Shown: positions 48,879 through 61,981 of the stretch, piece by piece
Position numbering within the stretch: position 1 is the stretch's first letter
Layout of the letters: every line of letters starts with the position of its first letter
DNA from: Bugula neritina
Lineage: Eukaryota; Bryozoa; Gymnolaemata; Cheilostomatida; Bugulidae
Length of the DNA: 64,000 nucleotides
Assembly: GCA_964035545.1 (NCBI GenBank)
Contig: OZ037766.1
Coordinates: 8,565,722-8,629,721 of the forward strand
Direction: 5' to 3'
Translations under genes and position numbers: made by a program
Notes under the pieces: generated by a model
Databases searched by the model: none
What the model saw: the letters and a program-made list of their open reading frames with translations, nothing else
Told to the model about the DNA's origin: nothing

Positions 48879-49014
48879 ATTAGCTTCTAAATTGTTTGTG
48901 GAATTTTTAATAAATTAATTTCTTTCAAGCAACACATGTATATATAATATAGCCTCACTATTGGTGAATTACATGATGATAAAATACAATTGATAGTAAT
49001 TAAATAGCAGTGCA

Positions 49015-49020
49015 TTTATT
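49015..49020 (-). terminator. Polyadenylation signal of the BRD7-type gene
   Basis: On the minus strand AATAAA occurs about 126 nt after the stop codon, so the 3' ends of this gene and DXO would lie within roughly 120 bp of each other. Confidence 0.55.
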
Positions 49021-49145
49021 TATGTACAGTATACTACAATTTCAGAATATAGTATAAGAACGAAGTATGCTTACTATAAAAAGATATGGACAGATCTTAA
49101 CCAAGTAATTTTAAACAATTAACATTTAAATCTGGCTAACTAGAC

Positions 49146-52100
49146 TCAAGGGACTTGTGTGGGAGATTGACCTAATGGTACAGAATGACACAAAGTTTCA
49201 ATTGGTTCTGCTTCAAGTCGTTCATCGTCTACTTTTTTGAGTAAATTTTCAACAACATCTGAGTCTGACTTGGTATGTGTTGAAACCAAACCAACGCCCA
49301 ATGACGATCTTATTTTGGATTCATCAGATATATCACTTGGAATGGTCTGTTTAGTTAGACCAACAAGATCATCCTGGACATCTTGGGCTAATTTATCTTC
49401 CCGTTCTGATATGTCCCCGACCTTATCATTGTAACATGGCAGCGATAGTCTATTGGTTTGTAGTGTGTTTAGCTCGGTCAACTGGTCAGATACTTTTTCT
49501 AACTCATTTTGCGTAGAATTGGTCTTTTCAAAATGATCCAAAAATGAAGTATCTATGCCAAGTTCAGCAATAGATTTCATTGATTCATAGTTAATGGCTG
49601 GTGTAGCAGGAAAAGATGAAGATTGGGTAGAAGGAGACTTTGATGCCTCAACTTGAGAGTTTGGAACGTGTGCCTTCAAAGCTTTTATTGCCTCTTGCCG
49701 TTGCTGCTCGACTTCTTTAGCAGCAAGCTCCCGTGTCTCTTTCAATATATTTTGGGCCTAAAAAATTAAGAAAAGCAAAAACACTTATTAATTCATCTAC
49801 ATTTGAAATATCTAAAATAAAATTATCACTTGCTGACAATACAAGTTTCGGTGATTGATAAATGTAATATTAACTACTGCTAGTAAAACTGTACATTTTA
49901 ACTATAATTTTAAGTTGAACATGCCTCTGTGTGTTTTCCACCAGTCCATAAATTAGCCAGACTGTCTATTGTATTTATTAGTTCATCACTTCCATCAGCA
50001 ACAAAGGAACGTAGACTCTGTATGTAGTCAAGGCCGTTTTGGGAACCATAAAATGAAAGCACCATGTCTGACTCAGTCTTGCTCAATGTAGAGAATGTAG
50101 AATCGTGGGTTGGTGCTCCACTAGAGAATGGCCCATAATTCAAATACTGTACCAGTTTCATATCGGTGCTTTCATCATCAGCCGGTATACTTTCCAAATA
50201 TGGAACACCTACCAAGATTATAAAAGTAATAAGCTATTGGAAAAATATCAAGCAAATTATGTTAAATTCGTAATGAAACATAAATCATACAGTTGGTCTA
50301 AAGTTGATCTACAGAAACTAATCAAATATATGTGATTCAAAACTATACTTGAATGTTTACCTGCTTTTAGCTTGTTAACTTTTTCACCAAGAGTAACAAT
50401 TTTCTCTTTGTCATTGATAAAACCAGTGTTATCTGGATTCAAGACGTTCAAATAAGTTGTCCCATCTTCCTCCATTCGAAGGAATCCAAATTTAGCGTTT
50501 GGTTGGCACCTTTTCAAATTATTTTCTGCTTCTGTAGCTCGCTCCTATAGTAGCCGAAAAGCCAGAGAGTATTTAAAAATCAAGTTTTTCCAACATAATA
50601 GATATAAAAAATGTTCAAATTAATGTGCACAGTTATGCTAGAGTCTAAAGTTTGCTTTTTGAGGTTCATTTAACAAAAATCACGACATACCTTAGCCATG
50701 GCAATAATATCTTTAGCAGGTAAATGGTCTGGTATAGGTTCAAAAGTCAAATAAGAGTTAACATCACGCTGTTTCTTCTGCTGTCTAGAAGCAGCTATAT
50801 AATCACTTGCATCGACATCTAAATGTAAAGACAACTCCAAGTCTGTAAGTGAGGACATCATTGGCTGATTTCTTCTGAGAGAAAGTAATCTGTCTTTACT
50901 TAATGTTCTCATAGCATATTCCAACAGCTTCTGGGCAGCCTAAAACCATTTTATCACATAGCTACATTAAACTCATACTTGTTGAATAAATTTTGGCCTG
51001 CATAAAGATAATTTCCAATCTAATTACATTATATGAAAGATCAGCACATAAAATTTCCAAGAATACAAGATACTCCTGTTTAATATTAAATGGTTTTTTT
51101 ATTTTGTAGCTTGCAAACTTGCTAAAATAGATTAGCTGTGACACTTAAGAGGCAATATATTTTACCAAAGTACTGATAACTGCCACATTTTTCAACATTT
51201 AGTTGAAATTTTCATCAGAGGTCAATAACTTAGATGTACCTTGTAATAAACAGTATCCGGATGATTGTAATTCATAGCATTTACACATATGAGTTTGACA
51301 TCTCCCTTGTATTCCATAATGCTTGTATACTCTTTTTTATCAATTTTTTCTTTCATTGTGCTGAAATCCATGGGATTTTTGATGACCTAAATTGAGAGCT
51401 AAGAATGTAAGAAATGTAATTAAAAGTTATAAAATTGGTGTATTACTCACAACAGAGGCAGCGTATGCTGTGAGAAGTGCTTGAGCCAACAATTCAACAA
51501 TAAATAAGCAAATTGATATGAACTAAATTGTGCAAGACAATGTTCTAATAAATACTCTATAACAGTCATCTTTTTTATTGTATGTTACTCACAACCTAGT
51601 ATTTATTCACTATAATAGATTATGAAGAATAGAAATACCAGAAAATGCACATTAGCAAGATGATGTCATAATCTACATTTCTTGCGCATTGATACATTAA
51701 AATAATGCTAACAACTGCTGATGCAGTTTCCAAATCCTGATACTCACATGGCTGTAATCGGGAGCTATCATATCATTGATTGGAAATGCAAAAAAATGTT
51801 GTGTGTCTCTCTTCTCTATAAGTTTATGCAAATACAGCAACGTATCTTGCAGCGCATTGTTGTGGGGTTTGGGTGATGGAGCACGGTGACGGTCCCGCAA
51901 ATTTCTTTCAGCTGGTACAAAATCATTTGCAGTTATCCCTAAAGTAATAGTTCAAAGTTTTTACAAGTTCAACAAAATGAAGTTAGTTCAACAGAAATAT
52001 TTTTTCAATGTATTAAATATATTATTTGAGCTTAATTAAAAAAATCATTATATAACCAGTTACTAGCAAACTAACAATAAGCATAATGACTATTAATATC

Positions 52101-52509
52101 AAAATATATAGATAATTCAACAGAATGAATAACAGGGTGTCAAATTTAAAAGTAATATATAACAATAAACAAATGAGCTTCTTGACAATAACTAATCTGA
52201 AAGTAAACGGCTAATTCTTGCTCAACAGCGACTACATGAAAAGATGTTGCCCATGCATTAAAATTTACCTTTCTTTGATGGTGTGGGTGTAGGAGGTGAC
52301 TGACGACCAATTCCGGTGGTACGACTCTTCTTGTTACTTGATCTACCTAAACTCTTGTCATCATCAGAGTCTTGTGAGACAGCAGAAGTGCTGGGACTAG
52401 TTGGCCTACTGGTTGCATGGTCAGCAGCACTCACTTTCAAAACCATTTTCAACGAACTCTTTGGGTCAGAAATGTCTTTACGCGAGCGTTTAGCAGCACG
52501 TTTCACCAT
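49146..52509 (-). CDS. BRD7: BRD7/BRD9-type bromodomain protein (SWI/SNF PBAF/ncBAF subunit family), 7 exons
   Basis: Exons on the minus strand are 52509-52269, 51938-51748, 51386-51240, 50939-50691, 50544-50361, 50208-49925 and 49757-49146. They sum to 635 residues (human BRD7 is 651). The N-terminus is basic with a KMVLKVS motif like the KLVLKV of BRD7. The bromodomain spans about 95-205, with FFAFPINDMIAPDYSHVIKNPMDF and the acetyl-lysine-binding Asn near residue 185 in NAMNYN. The family-specific domain after it has LNYGPFSSGAPTHDSTFSTL and a Lys/Gly-rich ending WTGGKHTE, closest to BRD7. The tail begins with a coiled-coil-like ILKETRELAAKEVEQQ and is otherwise low-complexity. The sixth intron (49924-49759) has a GC donor (GAG followed by GCATGT); read through, the exon stops after six codons. 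An in-frame Met 33 nt upstream (52542) is an alternative start. Confidence 0.9.
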
Positions 52510-52839
52510 GTTTATAAGCTTGTTTTCCCAGATGAGGTTCAAATACTACAAACTATGTATGGAAGGACTTAATACTTAGTTTGAAAACCACTCTTTAGAG
52601 TTTGGCATATACTAACAACTTTGGGCAATCACTGTAAAATTTCTGGACTTTTACAGATTATCAATTATTACGAAAAAAATGTCAGCTTCTGATGCTGGTA
52701 GAGCCAATATCGACTAAGCTATATTTCACAGAGTAGTTGTATCTATTTCCGTATTATATGATAGAAAGGTAAACAAAAATCGCCACGGTTATTTAAAATA
52801 TTTTATGGCTTATGTTCGTCTTCAGAGTGGTTATATTTT

Positions 52840-54060
52840 AATTACCATTAGTATTACTATATTCAGTAATCAGCTTTATCATTATGGTGATTGATTATAG
52901 TTATAGTTATACAGTTATAACTATAAGGCAAATGCTGCAGAAAATAAAATCCTATAATAATTGTCATGCTGATACTGATAGTTATAGCCATTGACCAGCT
53001 ACATAAACCCAATTTTCAAATTCATTGTCATCATGTATTTTAAATCATCAAACAGTATCAAAGGTATAGAGTCAGATACTCATATTGATAGTGAAATATA
53101 TGTGCTTGTGAAATTCAGAACTCGAATGTGTTTTCTTAAATTCAATTTTATCGCTTTTTTCCTATAACTTTTAATATGAGACTGAGTATCAGTATCGCTC
53201 TCACTATAACTATAAGTATAAGACTTACACTCAGTTATAACTGACTTTAAGTTATAACTTATAAGTTATAAGTATCAGTATGAGCACGACTACCACATTC
53301 ACTTTCAGTTTCACTAGCAGTAACGCTAAGACTAACAGCAACAGTAAGACTTAGACTGTCAGTATCCCTATGGGCTATGAGTATGACAATCACTTTGACT
53401 ATGAGTACGACTATCAGTATCAGTAAGAGCACCAGTATAACTATAAGTATCAATAAGTCTGATTTAATAGCATTGCTAATCTAATCACAATGATATGATT
53501 ATGAGTAAATGTAATGACTAAATTAAAATGGGTAATAATTTATAATCACAATCATAATGATAATCTAAATCATCATCATAATGATAATAAATGATTATGA
53601 TCAATGAACTCAATAATAATAATATTACCCAGTTCAGTGATTAATTAATATTATCATTATGATAATCATAATGATAATGATAATGACTATGACCTAAGCT
53701 AAGGCTAATACTAATAGTAATACTAATAGTAATGGTAATACTATAGTAATGCTATTTAAATTTTGGTCATTTTTGAAAGTTCACAGAATTATCTAGTAGT
53801 AGTAATACACTATCAATAGTAATACTAATACTAATAGTAATACTAATAGTAATAGTATTCGGTAATCCTAAACACTAACACTAACAGTAAACTTAGAGTT
53901 AGTAATATTAATAATAATAGTCCTAGACCTATGAATATATAAAAATTTAAATATAACAAATATTCAACACATCGCTCTAAAACTACTACTAATACCATAA
54001 AATATTATAACTACATCTATAATATGACTTAATTTTATCAATTCATAGTTTCAGTTTGAG
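52840..54060. repeat. Large degenerate simple-sequence block
   Basis: The block is long runs of shuffled units: AGTATCAGTATGAGCACGAC-like tracts at 53160-53450, ATAATCATAATGATAATG tracts at 53510-53690, and AATACTAATAGTAATAC tracts at 53700-53880. Perfect short palindromes include the 16-bp ATAACTTATAAGTTAT near 53254-53269. There is no coding potential despite some open frames. Confidence 0.8.
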
Positions 54061-55512
54061 CTCATAGTTATTCAATATTCATATACTTCTAGTATTTAAA
54101 ATTCATGGATTAATTTCTTTCATTCTCAGATGTTGAAGGTACTAAAACAGAATTAAAACAAAGCGCTAAGCAGTTCGGTAAGATAACTCTTTATTATTTT
54201 ACTTTGCAAAGCTCCCAAGGAATAAGGAATATTATGTTTTCAAAACCGAAGATCCTTCGATTTCCTCAGCTTGATGTTCCACTTAGTTGGGTATGTTTTG
54301 TATATTTGAAGTAATGTGTTGTTTGATCCTGGCTTTTGTAAAGATATATGAAGTGAGTATATAAAGTTTTATTAAATACAGTACGAAATTGAATACACGG
54401 CTTCAAGACACAGCTTTCTGAAAAATTGTAAAAAGCCTTTGTGGTAGATGAAAAATGTAGCAATAGAAACCATGCTTTTAAAAAAGTTTCAATTCGCACC
54501 TAAACAAAATTTCATGAAAATAATTAAAGAACTTGGGCTATTGAAATAATTATGTACCATCACATGTTCAATTGCAACACTTTATCTCCTGCAGCTCACT
54601 CTCCCTATCTATTCCCAAAATATAGATGTGCTACACATTCTATATTTTATAGAGTCTTATATTTACAGTTTACACCTCTCTTGATTAATGACTAACCAAC
54701 TGCTAATAATATGCAAACAGTGAGAAGGTTTTTTTATCTCAAAATTGGCCACAAGCACTTTTATTCTGTTAGCATTAACAAACAATTCCATCCTCTGTAT
54801 TACTATTTTCTATACCTGCATGTCTGCTCAGGGCTTCAGGCTATATATCATTAATAATATTTGTCTCTCTGTGAACTCAATGCTGAGCTAAGATAATGCA
54901 TTGTGTATAATTATGTTACATCAAATTTCATCTGAATATCCAGTCTTAGCACATACACCAAGCAAATCCAATTTATATAACCTGAGCGAGCACTTGCCAC
55001 TCAAACATACCAATTTATATGGAGATGTTTGTATGTAGACTTTACACACAACAACATGCATTGTGAGTTTAGCGTTAGACTAGTAAGGAATTGGTTAATG
55101 TGCAGGTATGTTTGTTTAAACATAACCATAGAAGTATGCCAGCAAACTTTTATTTTACGATCTAATAAAAAGTGCCAAAGTTAAATTTTTCAAAACTTGT
55201 TTGAAAATAGTATATTCAGTAAAACTATAAAAATATCGGCATTGTAAGCACCATTATAACAAGTGAGCCATTCAGATGTCTATATATCAAAATTTTCAAC
55301 ATACCACAAACAATATTATTATATTAAAGTAGCTATATAATACAACGAATATTATATTATATGTTTGCATAACAAAGAGTATAGATAATTGATGACAAAA
55401 ATAAGATCTATTTTAATGAGCCATAGTCTCTACCATCACTAATAAGAAAATGATTAAGCTACCATAAAATGTAAAACATCTGAAAAATAATGTCGTTCTC
55501 GTTTGTTGAAAC
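54060..55512. other. Intergenic stretch, no gene seen
   Basis: AT-rich. A 49-nt segment at 54129-54177 is bracketed by an acceptor-like CTCAG and a donor-like GTAAGA, but I found no partner exons. Confidence 0.45.
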
Positions 55513-56531
55513 TTACAGATTTTCACTAGGAGCGGTTGAAGTTGCGGGAGTGCAGGTTTTGACACGAGTCCCGACAGATGGTTCTCTGGAGGCTGGCTCC
55601 TCACTATACCTTCGAATCTCTGCTAAAGCTTTCTGGTAATTACTGTTGGAAGACTTCAGATTAAACCTCCAAGCTGGAGATTTTTTAGGTGTATACTTGA
55701 AAGGTGACTCATGATAGCCGTAAGGTGAAGGAGGAGCCATCTTAAGTTGAGCCACAAGATATTCTGTAGTAGGCAGATTGGCTATAGGCTTGAAATAGTG
55801 AGGATGTTTCTTATAGTGCTCAGGAGCAATGATGTTACCTAAAACAAAAATAACATTAAGATAGCTTAAAGTTTATAAAAGCATCATTTCTACTAAAAGC
55901 TGTAACAATTTTACATACCAAAACACTTACAATGTAACATCATATTGACTTTTTTTTGTATAGAATTTGAAAAAAAATTACCTTTAACATCAATTGGTGG
56001 ATATCTATTATAACTTTTTATTTTCAACTGCTCCATCATATGCTCATCAACAGCAGTTCTGCAGGTGGCAATACTCCTGACTCGTTCATCTTTAATCAGA
56101 GCAGGTGTTTCTCTAATAAATCTATTAAATGTATAATCTCCGACTTTTGATGGCTTTGGTATTGCTATAGGATGAGCTATTGCGGCAGATTCTGACACAG
56201 ATCTACCAGCTGTATTTAAATTAAAACTAAAATTCTTTTTAAAATTTCTCCAAACATTCGAATTATAATTTGAATCGGCCATTTCTGGAAATGGGGGATT
56301 ATGTTTTCCTGCCTCCAACCACAGTTGGTACTCTATAGTTTTATGGTCATGAGCAGATTCCTCTCTATTTGTTCTAAGGAAGTGATTACATTCAATGTTA
56401 ACCATAGTCCTCGGCAAAGGTAACTGAGTGAGTTTCTCCACTCTTCTTGGGGTAAACCCATGTTTTTTAGGCACTACTGGTGTATATAAGTGCTCTCTTT
56501 CTTGAATTGTATTCACACTCATCACATCCAT
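55513..56531 (-). CDS. Unidentified basic protein, candidate ciliary/sperm axoneme protein (2 exons)
   Basis: Exons 56531-55982 and 55838-55513 join in phase 1 to give 291 residues. The protein is basic, rich in Pro and aromatic residues, and lacks signal peptide, membrane helices and enzyme motifs. It has repeated short Pro-Arg/Lys stretches: KHGFTPRRVEKLTQLPLPRT, PIAIPKPSKVGDYTFNRFI and YNRYPPIDVKGN. This style, with PLPRT and YPP turns, is common in microtubule-inner proteins of axonemes; a TEPP/SPMIP8-like identity crossed my mind but I cannot confirm it. The gene is divergent from the coiled-coil gene at 57883, with an RFX-like X-box between them. The stop overlaps a GTAAGT, but the only nearby acceptor would give a 37-nt intron, so I keep the stop. 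Confidence 0.75.
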
Positions 56532-57882
56532 TCCTAAATCTTCCCAGCCACTGAGCTAAGGTGCCATCCATTCAATGCTGAAAGTAATTTAAATGTACTG
56601 ATTGACTTATAGTCTACTAAGGATGAAAAAATTAAAAGCTTTAAATTAAATAGCTAAACATTTTCTTAAGATACTTTCATAAAAAAATCCTAAATTCTTC
56701 AAGAACTTGGAGAGCAGAAGTGATAGTATCTGTTCAAAAATGTGTTTGATTCTACCAATCCAAAACTTTATAATGTAGAAAATGAAATAGGTTGGGTGAA
56801 GCAGTAGGGCATGGGGTTTGAGGTTAAACTCTAACTACTGCAAAACACATACTTTTATACTTTTATTTACCTGATCATGCGTGTAAACTACTTTTCTGGG
56901 GCCCATAACTTGTCATTAGTTCTTAGACTTGGTGATATTTCATGGTATGCCTCAGTTTAGGTTTTCGTTCACTTCCTGTAACCGTGACAACTCCGGTCAA
57001 GGACTAATGAGGTAAACCGCACATCAAAATAAGAAAACAACTCTGTGTTTGTAATTAGGTTTATAAAGTTATAGAATTCTCTGGTGATGCGGTCAACATG
57101 CTAGGTAAAACAACTCCGAATGTGCTTAACGCGAGTATGTCCTTGAACAATACTGGTTGCCATAGGCAATAGATACAGCGCGTTAAGGTATTAGATTGGG
57201 TTGCACTAGTTGAATTACTACAGCCAGCAACAAGCTTGTACGTCGGAGGTGTTATAATTTCAACACGAGTCAATTCCTAGGAAACCCTAAAAACTGGCTT
57301 TTGTTTAAACTTAATTCTAATTGATATAATCAGATGAGTACAGTTTAAAGTTATTCTCGACAAAGTTTCAGCTTAGCTGTCACGTCTATATGGTGATGAT
57401 TCTGATTCAGTTTCAGTTAGAGTTATACTCACTCAAACTCTAAGTCTAATACTATTAGTAACACTATTACTGTAAAAGTAATACTAATACTAATAGTCGC
57501 AGTGATTGTGAATGTAATAGCAATGCTTTTTATTTATATACTTTAACTCTAAGGCTCTGTCTTTAAGTTTAACCCGTGTGTAGTGCTCAAGAAGATCGGT
57601 ATTGCTGTAAAGTACAATAATTTTAATAATAATAATTCAAGTTATAATAACACTAACTTACTTACTTAGTAACTAAGTACGCAACGATGACACCTAAGAC
57701 TAAACAGGAATATTTATAGCTAGTAGTTGGTGGTTCACATAGATACAATTATTTTTATGTTTATTCATATTGAAAAGACATTGTCACTTTGAAATATAAT
57801 GCAATAGTGGGAAATTAGTAATACAAAGCTAATACAAACTCATAGTCATAGAAATAGATCTTACCATTTAACATCAATAGTT
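56532..57882. other. Divergent intergenic region between two putative ciliary genes
   Basis: 1.35 kb without coding exons. It holds the X-box at 57156 and a short simple-sequence tract with AATACTAATAG units at about 57430-57510. The 5' UTRs of both genes are presumably here. Confidence 0.55.
57156..57170. promoter_or_regulatory. Candidate RFX X-box
   Basis: GTTGCCATAGGCAAT matches the imperfect-palindrome RFX site (GTTGCC, a 0-3 nt spacer, RGYAAC) with a single difference at the last base. It lies about 625 bp from one start codon and 710 bp from the other, between divergent genes that both look ciliary. Confidence 0.5.
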
Positions 57883-60800
57883 ATGACAAGTTGTGATTCT
57901 GTTCTAATAAATGACCCAGTCTGTGTAAGAGATAGCTGGGATAATATTGAAACACCAAGAAGAAGCTGTAGTGATTGTAGCAGTCTACTAGAAGAAGATT
58001 GTTCTACATTTGAAAAGCTAAAATCGAAAGCCAAAAACTCAAAAAGAGTTTATGAGGACAACTTGCTTTCAGCATCAAAGCTATTAAACACAAATGAATT
58101 GACTTTAATAGAAAGAAATAAGTCAGATTTTCTAGAACGTTTACCACAGGCACCACCAATGTCATCATTTGTAAGAGAAACCAAACTTCCCAAGACAACT
58201 TCTAGACGTTATAGAAATCTGAAAATTCGAACACATGATGAAATGCTACAAGAACAATACGATCAATTACAACATCTATTGAGAGATTCTGAAAATATGA
58301 GTAAAGATGAACTTAGCTATCAGCATGTAAAACAAACTGAAAGCATGATAGGTATGTTGTAAAGCAAATATTACATTTGATCAAGTTTTTCAAACAATCA
58401 ACATGTGAACTTAATATTTCTATTTCTTACTTACAGGTATAATTTAATTTTGCTAATTGATAAACTGGTTATGTTTATTTGTAGCTTGTCATTACAATGG
58501 CAATGAGAGCCCTAAAACTCAACACAACTATTATGGTACAACTGCATACTTTGCTCTTCAATCAATAAAACCTCGCCTGCTTTCCTAAACTTTGTTATTG
58601 CTAGAGTACACAATCATACCATACTTAATATAATGACAGGCGTTATCATGTGTTCACCATTTGTCACATGCACCCAGTTGCTGGCTCTTGTCTGCACTCC
58701 AAACATGTTGTAATTCATTAATCAGTACCCATATGTGAAGACTCAATCAACTAAGCTAACACTAATCTATCCTATTGCCTGTCTATGTAGTCAGTCATGA
58801 GTCTTCTGTTCGAGAAATTTTCTATTTACAACATCTCTTTTATACATCAATCTTCGGATGTCTTTTGCCTGATTAGTACCCGCTTAATGAAAAAACCTTT
58901 AAATTATTTCTCACTAGCATGAGTTCATATTAATTATTAGCCAACAGCTTTCTTGAAGCAAGTAATGGCATAAATACGCTAAGTTTTTTTTCTTAAAACT
59001 CAAAATTTCAAAAAATTTGCATGCACAAGAACAAAAGCATGATTATTGTAAAAATGTAATTACCCTGAAATTTTTTACCGAAAACAATTAATTTAACTTT
59101 TATCTAAACTATGCTACTGTATATGCTTAAATATATAAACATGTGCTATAATATACTAACCACATAAATGGTGAGTGTATAGTAATGATGATGCTAACTA
59201 ACCAACTTTGACCAAATTTCAGCTGGTTTCAAAGAAATGAACAATGGGGCACCGGCAAGAGGAATTATCATATCTAGAAGTCTTCCAGAAGCGTTGAGAC
59301 CAAAATCTCCCAGATCTAGTTCTTCATCTAGTACCAGTAACTCAACTCCTAGAGGTACCATCCTGAAAATTTCTTATTTCTGTTTGCTCACAAATTAAAA
59401 GGATCGAAAAAAAATTACTCAAATCTAAAATTTGCAAGTTCAAACTTACCTCAATACTTTCAAAATATAAGAATTGAATAGAATAACTAAATTCTGTTGG
59501 ATGAATTCAAACTTTATAAATCTATTTAAAAGATTGCTAATTTTCTCAAGTTCTATTTAAGTAAAAGTTGTGCTCTTTTTAAAACGTTGGCATTAACAGA
59601 AAGTTTATAATTATAATGTGGAAAAAGTACTGAAAACTTGCATAAAAAATATTTATTATAAAATATATTGGCTGAAATAATATATTTAAAATATTCTCAG
59701 CGTTACAGGCTTACAGCCACATCCTTGCCTTATGCTTGAGTTTAATTATGCAATGTTAACAATTACTACTGGTTATATGGCCTGATTACATCATTTTCAC
59801 TGTCTGATTATTATTTCAGAGATGGTTGAAATGAAACACTCATCAAGTCGGTCTCCTTTTCAAAACAAGCGCAGCACAAAAAGGGTATCATTTGAACCTC
59901 CACTGATGGCCAACAGTCAAGATGTTAAACCAAATATTGCAATATCTAGGAAAAAGATTTCTGCCCAAGACATCACAATTCCCAGTGCACATGTTTCCCT
60001 TGCCAACTCTGATCTTGCCTCTCAAGAAAACTCTGCATCACAAGATTTTGATGATAGTCAAAACACTTTGAATCAATTAGAACATAGTAAACATACAGAT
60101 CATCAAACAAAGCCTGAATCAGACAATACCGTCAATGGTGATTCTGTAGAAATATTGAGCATTAGAAAGGCCACAGAAAAACAAGAGTGCACTAGGATAG
60201 CAAATACAGAACTGGAAAAAACTAATAGACACAAAGAATTTGGAAATGGGGATAATGGATTTCTACCAAGGACTGAAAAACAAAAGCTTTATGGTATTAT
60301 AGAAATGAATAATGGGACAAAAAAGAGTGACAGTAACTTGAAAAGAACATCTAATCCTGACATAAGAAGATGGTTAAAGGAGAAGGAACTGGCTGTGAAA
60401 CAAATGAAGAAAAAAAATCGTCAAACAGAAGAAAAAGAAAAAGCTGCTGCAGAGCTGGAAGAACAACAGAAAGCAGAAAGAAAAGTTGAATCTGACAAAC
60501 AATTGAAGCGATGGAAAGCATCTAAAAGAAAGCAAGCAAGGTTGCTTCGAAGACAAAATTTAGCTAAAAGGAAAATAACTGTTCAACATATATCTGGTAG
60601 TGCAAACAATTTAGAAAACCCTAAAGGAGCTCAAGAAGAGAAAGATAAACCAACATGCAAGAAGGTGCCAAGTGCTTCTAGGCCAAAGTCAGCGCCACCT
60701 AGTAGAAGTTTTAAAACCAAGCAAGTGCCATTGCAAGAAGTTATTCAAAATAGTCCCGGTTTACAAGATAAAATCCAACAATTAGAAAAACACAAGCGTT

Positions 60801-61981
60801 TGAAACACCGGCAGTCATATGACGAATGGTTAAAAGTCAAAGAAGCCGAGAAAAAAGAAACCCTAAAACTTATACAAGAAAAAAGACAGAAACTTGAAAA
60901 GGAGATTAGTGAGGAAACCGCCAAGATCATATCAGAGGCAGCAAGAAGGCGTCTTGATAACTTAAGGTATGTACCTTAGAATATCTGGGCTACTTACATG
61001 TATGTTAAAGTTATGTAGTAGTGATGCTTTATGTTAAACTTTTTTCTCCTAACACATGTATTGTAAAATTAGAACATTGTTCAAGAGTGGTTTATCTAAC
61101 ACAAATTACATGCCATTGGCAAAGGGCAGCTGCTATTAATATTTTAGGGCTGATCAAATATACATCATAGTTGATCATTGGTTAGCAGCTACCAGTGAGA
61201 GACGTACTAATCTTAACTTAGGTATAAAGGTTCCGACACAAAGCAAACTGAGAAAAAGCAAGCAAAAGAAGATTCTGCACCTAAAGAGGGAACTAACCAG
61301 CAACCACATTCCAGGAGAGAAAATACCCAGCCCAGTACAAACCCAACAAAAAAATCGAAACAGGCCGCCACTGCGGCTACTAGGCCCACCCCAATGTCTG
61401 CTAAACAGTACCCACGGTTTCGTAGTAGCAAACAAAATATAGAAGATAAACTCACTTCCAATGAATCCTCAAACCCATTTAGTGACCCATTTAAAAGGGC
61501 AGAAACAGCAAGGCCCAGATCAAGGTTAGAAGAGAACGGAATTAATGGCCCAGAGTTTTCAAGTTTTATTTGGAACTTGGTAAATGAACAAGAAAAGAAT
61601 GAAGGTGGCTCAAATTCACAGGTAAATTTGCAACTTTCGCTATTCTTGCTTTCTAGAAACATGTTGTCTTTTGTAAAACAAGTTTGACTTTCACATTTGA
61701 ATTTTACTCACAAAACTTGTTTCTAAAAAAATGCATCTTAGTTTATGCAAAACAGTACCTTATTCTGCAATAAAATGTATCATATAGACATATACACTCA
61801 ATAGAAGATCTTCTTTACATAGCATAAAACAAAGCCCAAAGAAGCTCCTACTGGCACACCTCAAGACTCAAAGAGAATAAATCCTGAACCTAGTCAGTCA
61901 CAAACTGATAGAGACCAAGATGTTGGTCAACCAGTAATAGAAGGAGGTAAAACTATTTTTTCTATGACTAGTATCGAGTAA
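57883..61981 (+). CDS. Long basic coiled-coil protein, CCDC181/CCDC34-like, candidate ciliary protein
   Basis: Exons are 57883-58351, 58485-58535 (51 nt, phase 1 to 1, so it can be skipped), 59223-59354, 59820-60966, 61222-61621 and 61823 onward. Phases agree, and the protein is about 780 residues. The N-terminal part has a Cys-rich patch (CSDCSSLLEEDC) and a helix (DEMLQEQYDQLQHLLRDSE). The centre is charged coiled coil with repeated Trp-Leu-Lys signatures: IRRWLKEKELAVKQMKKK, LKRWKASKRKQARLLRR and YDEWLKVKEAEKKE. That spaced W-x-x-x-K pattern recalls CCDC181 and CCDC34, but the match is to style rather than to a clear domain. The C-terminal part is disordered and Ser/Lys/Pro-rich. The 3' end is unsettled: the last exon may read on to TAA at 61981, or splice at 61946 to a short exon at 62063 (stop 62130). 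Confidence 0.75.

Noticed and set aside
53259-53453. Minus-strand frame of Ile/Leu/Val repeats (MILIVILVLLL)
   Set aside because: It is a translation of simple sequence without initiation or splice context.
54129-54177. Exon-like segment between CTCAG and GTAAGA
   Set aside because: No neighbouring exons, no domain and a very short length; it lies at the edge of simple sequence.
55413-55516. Splicing from GTAAGT at 55516 to an acceptor at 55480, adding a hydrophobic tail
   Set aside because: The intron would be 37 nt, well below the shortest supported introns here (about 98 nt), so the TAA stop at 55513 is kept.
60374-61662. Minus-strand frames rich in Phe, Leu and Ser opposite the coiled-coil gene
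   Set aside because: They are antisense shadows of Lys/Glu-rich codons, not membrane proteins.
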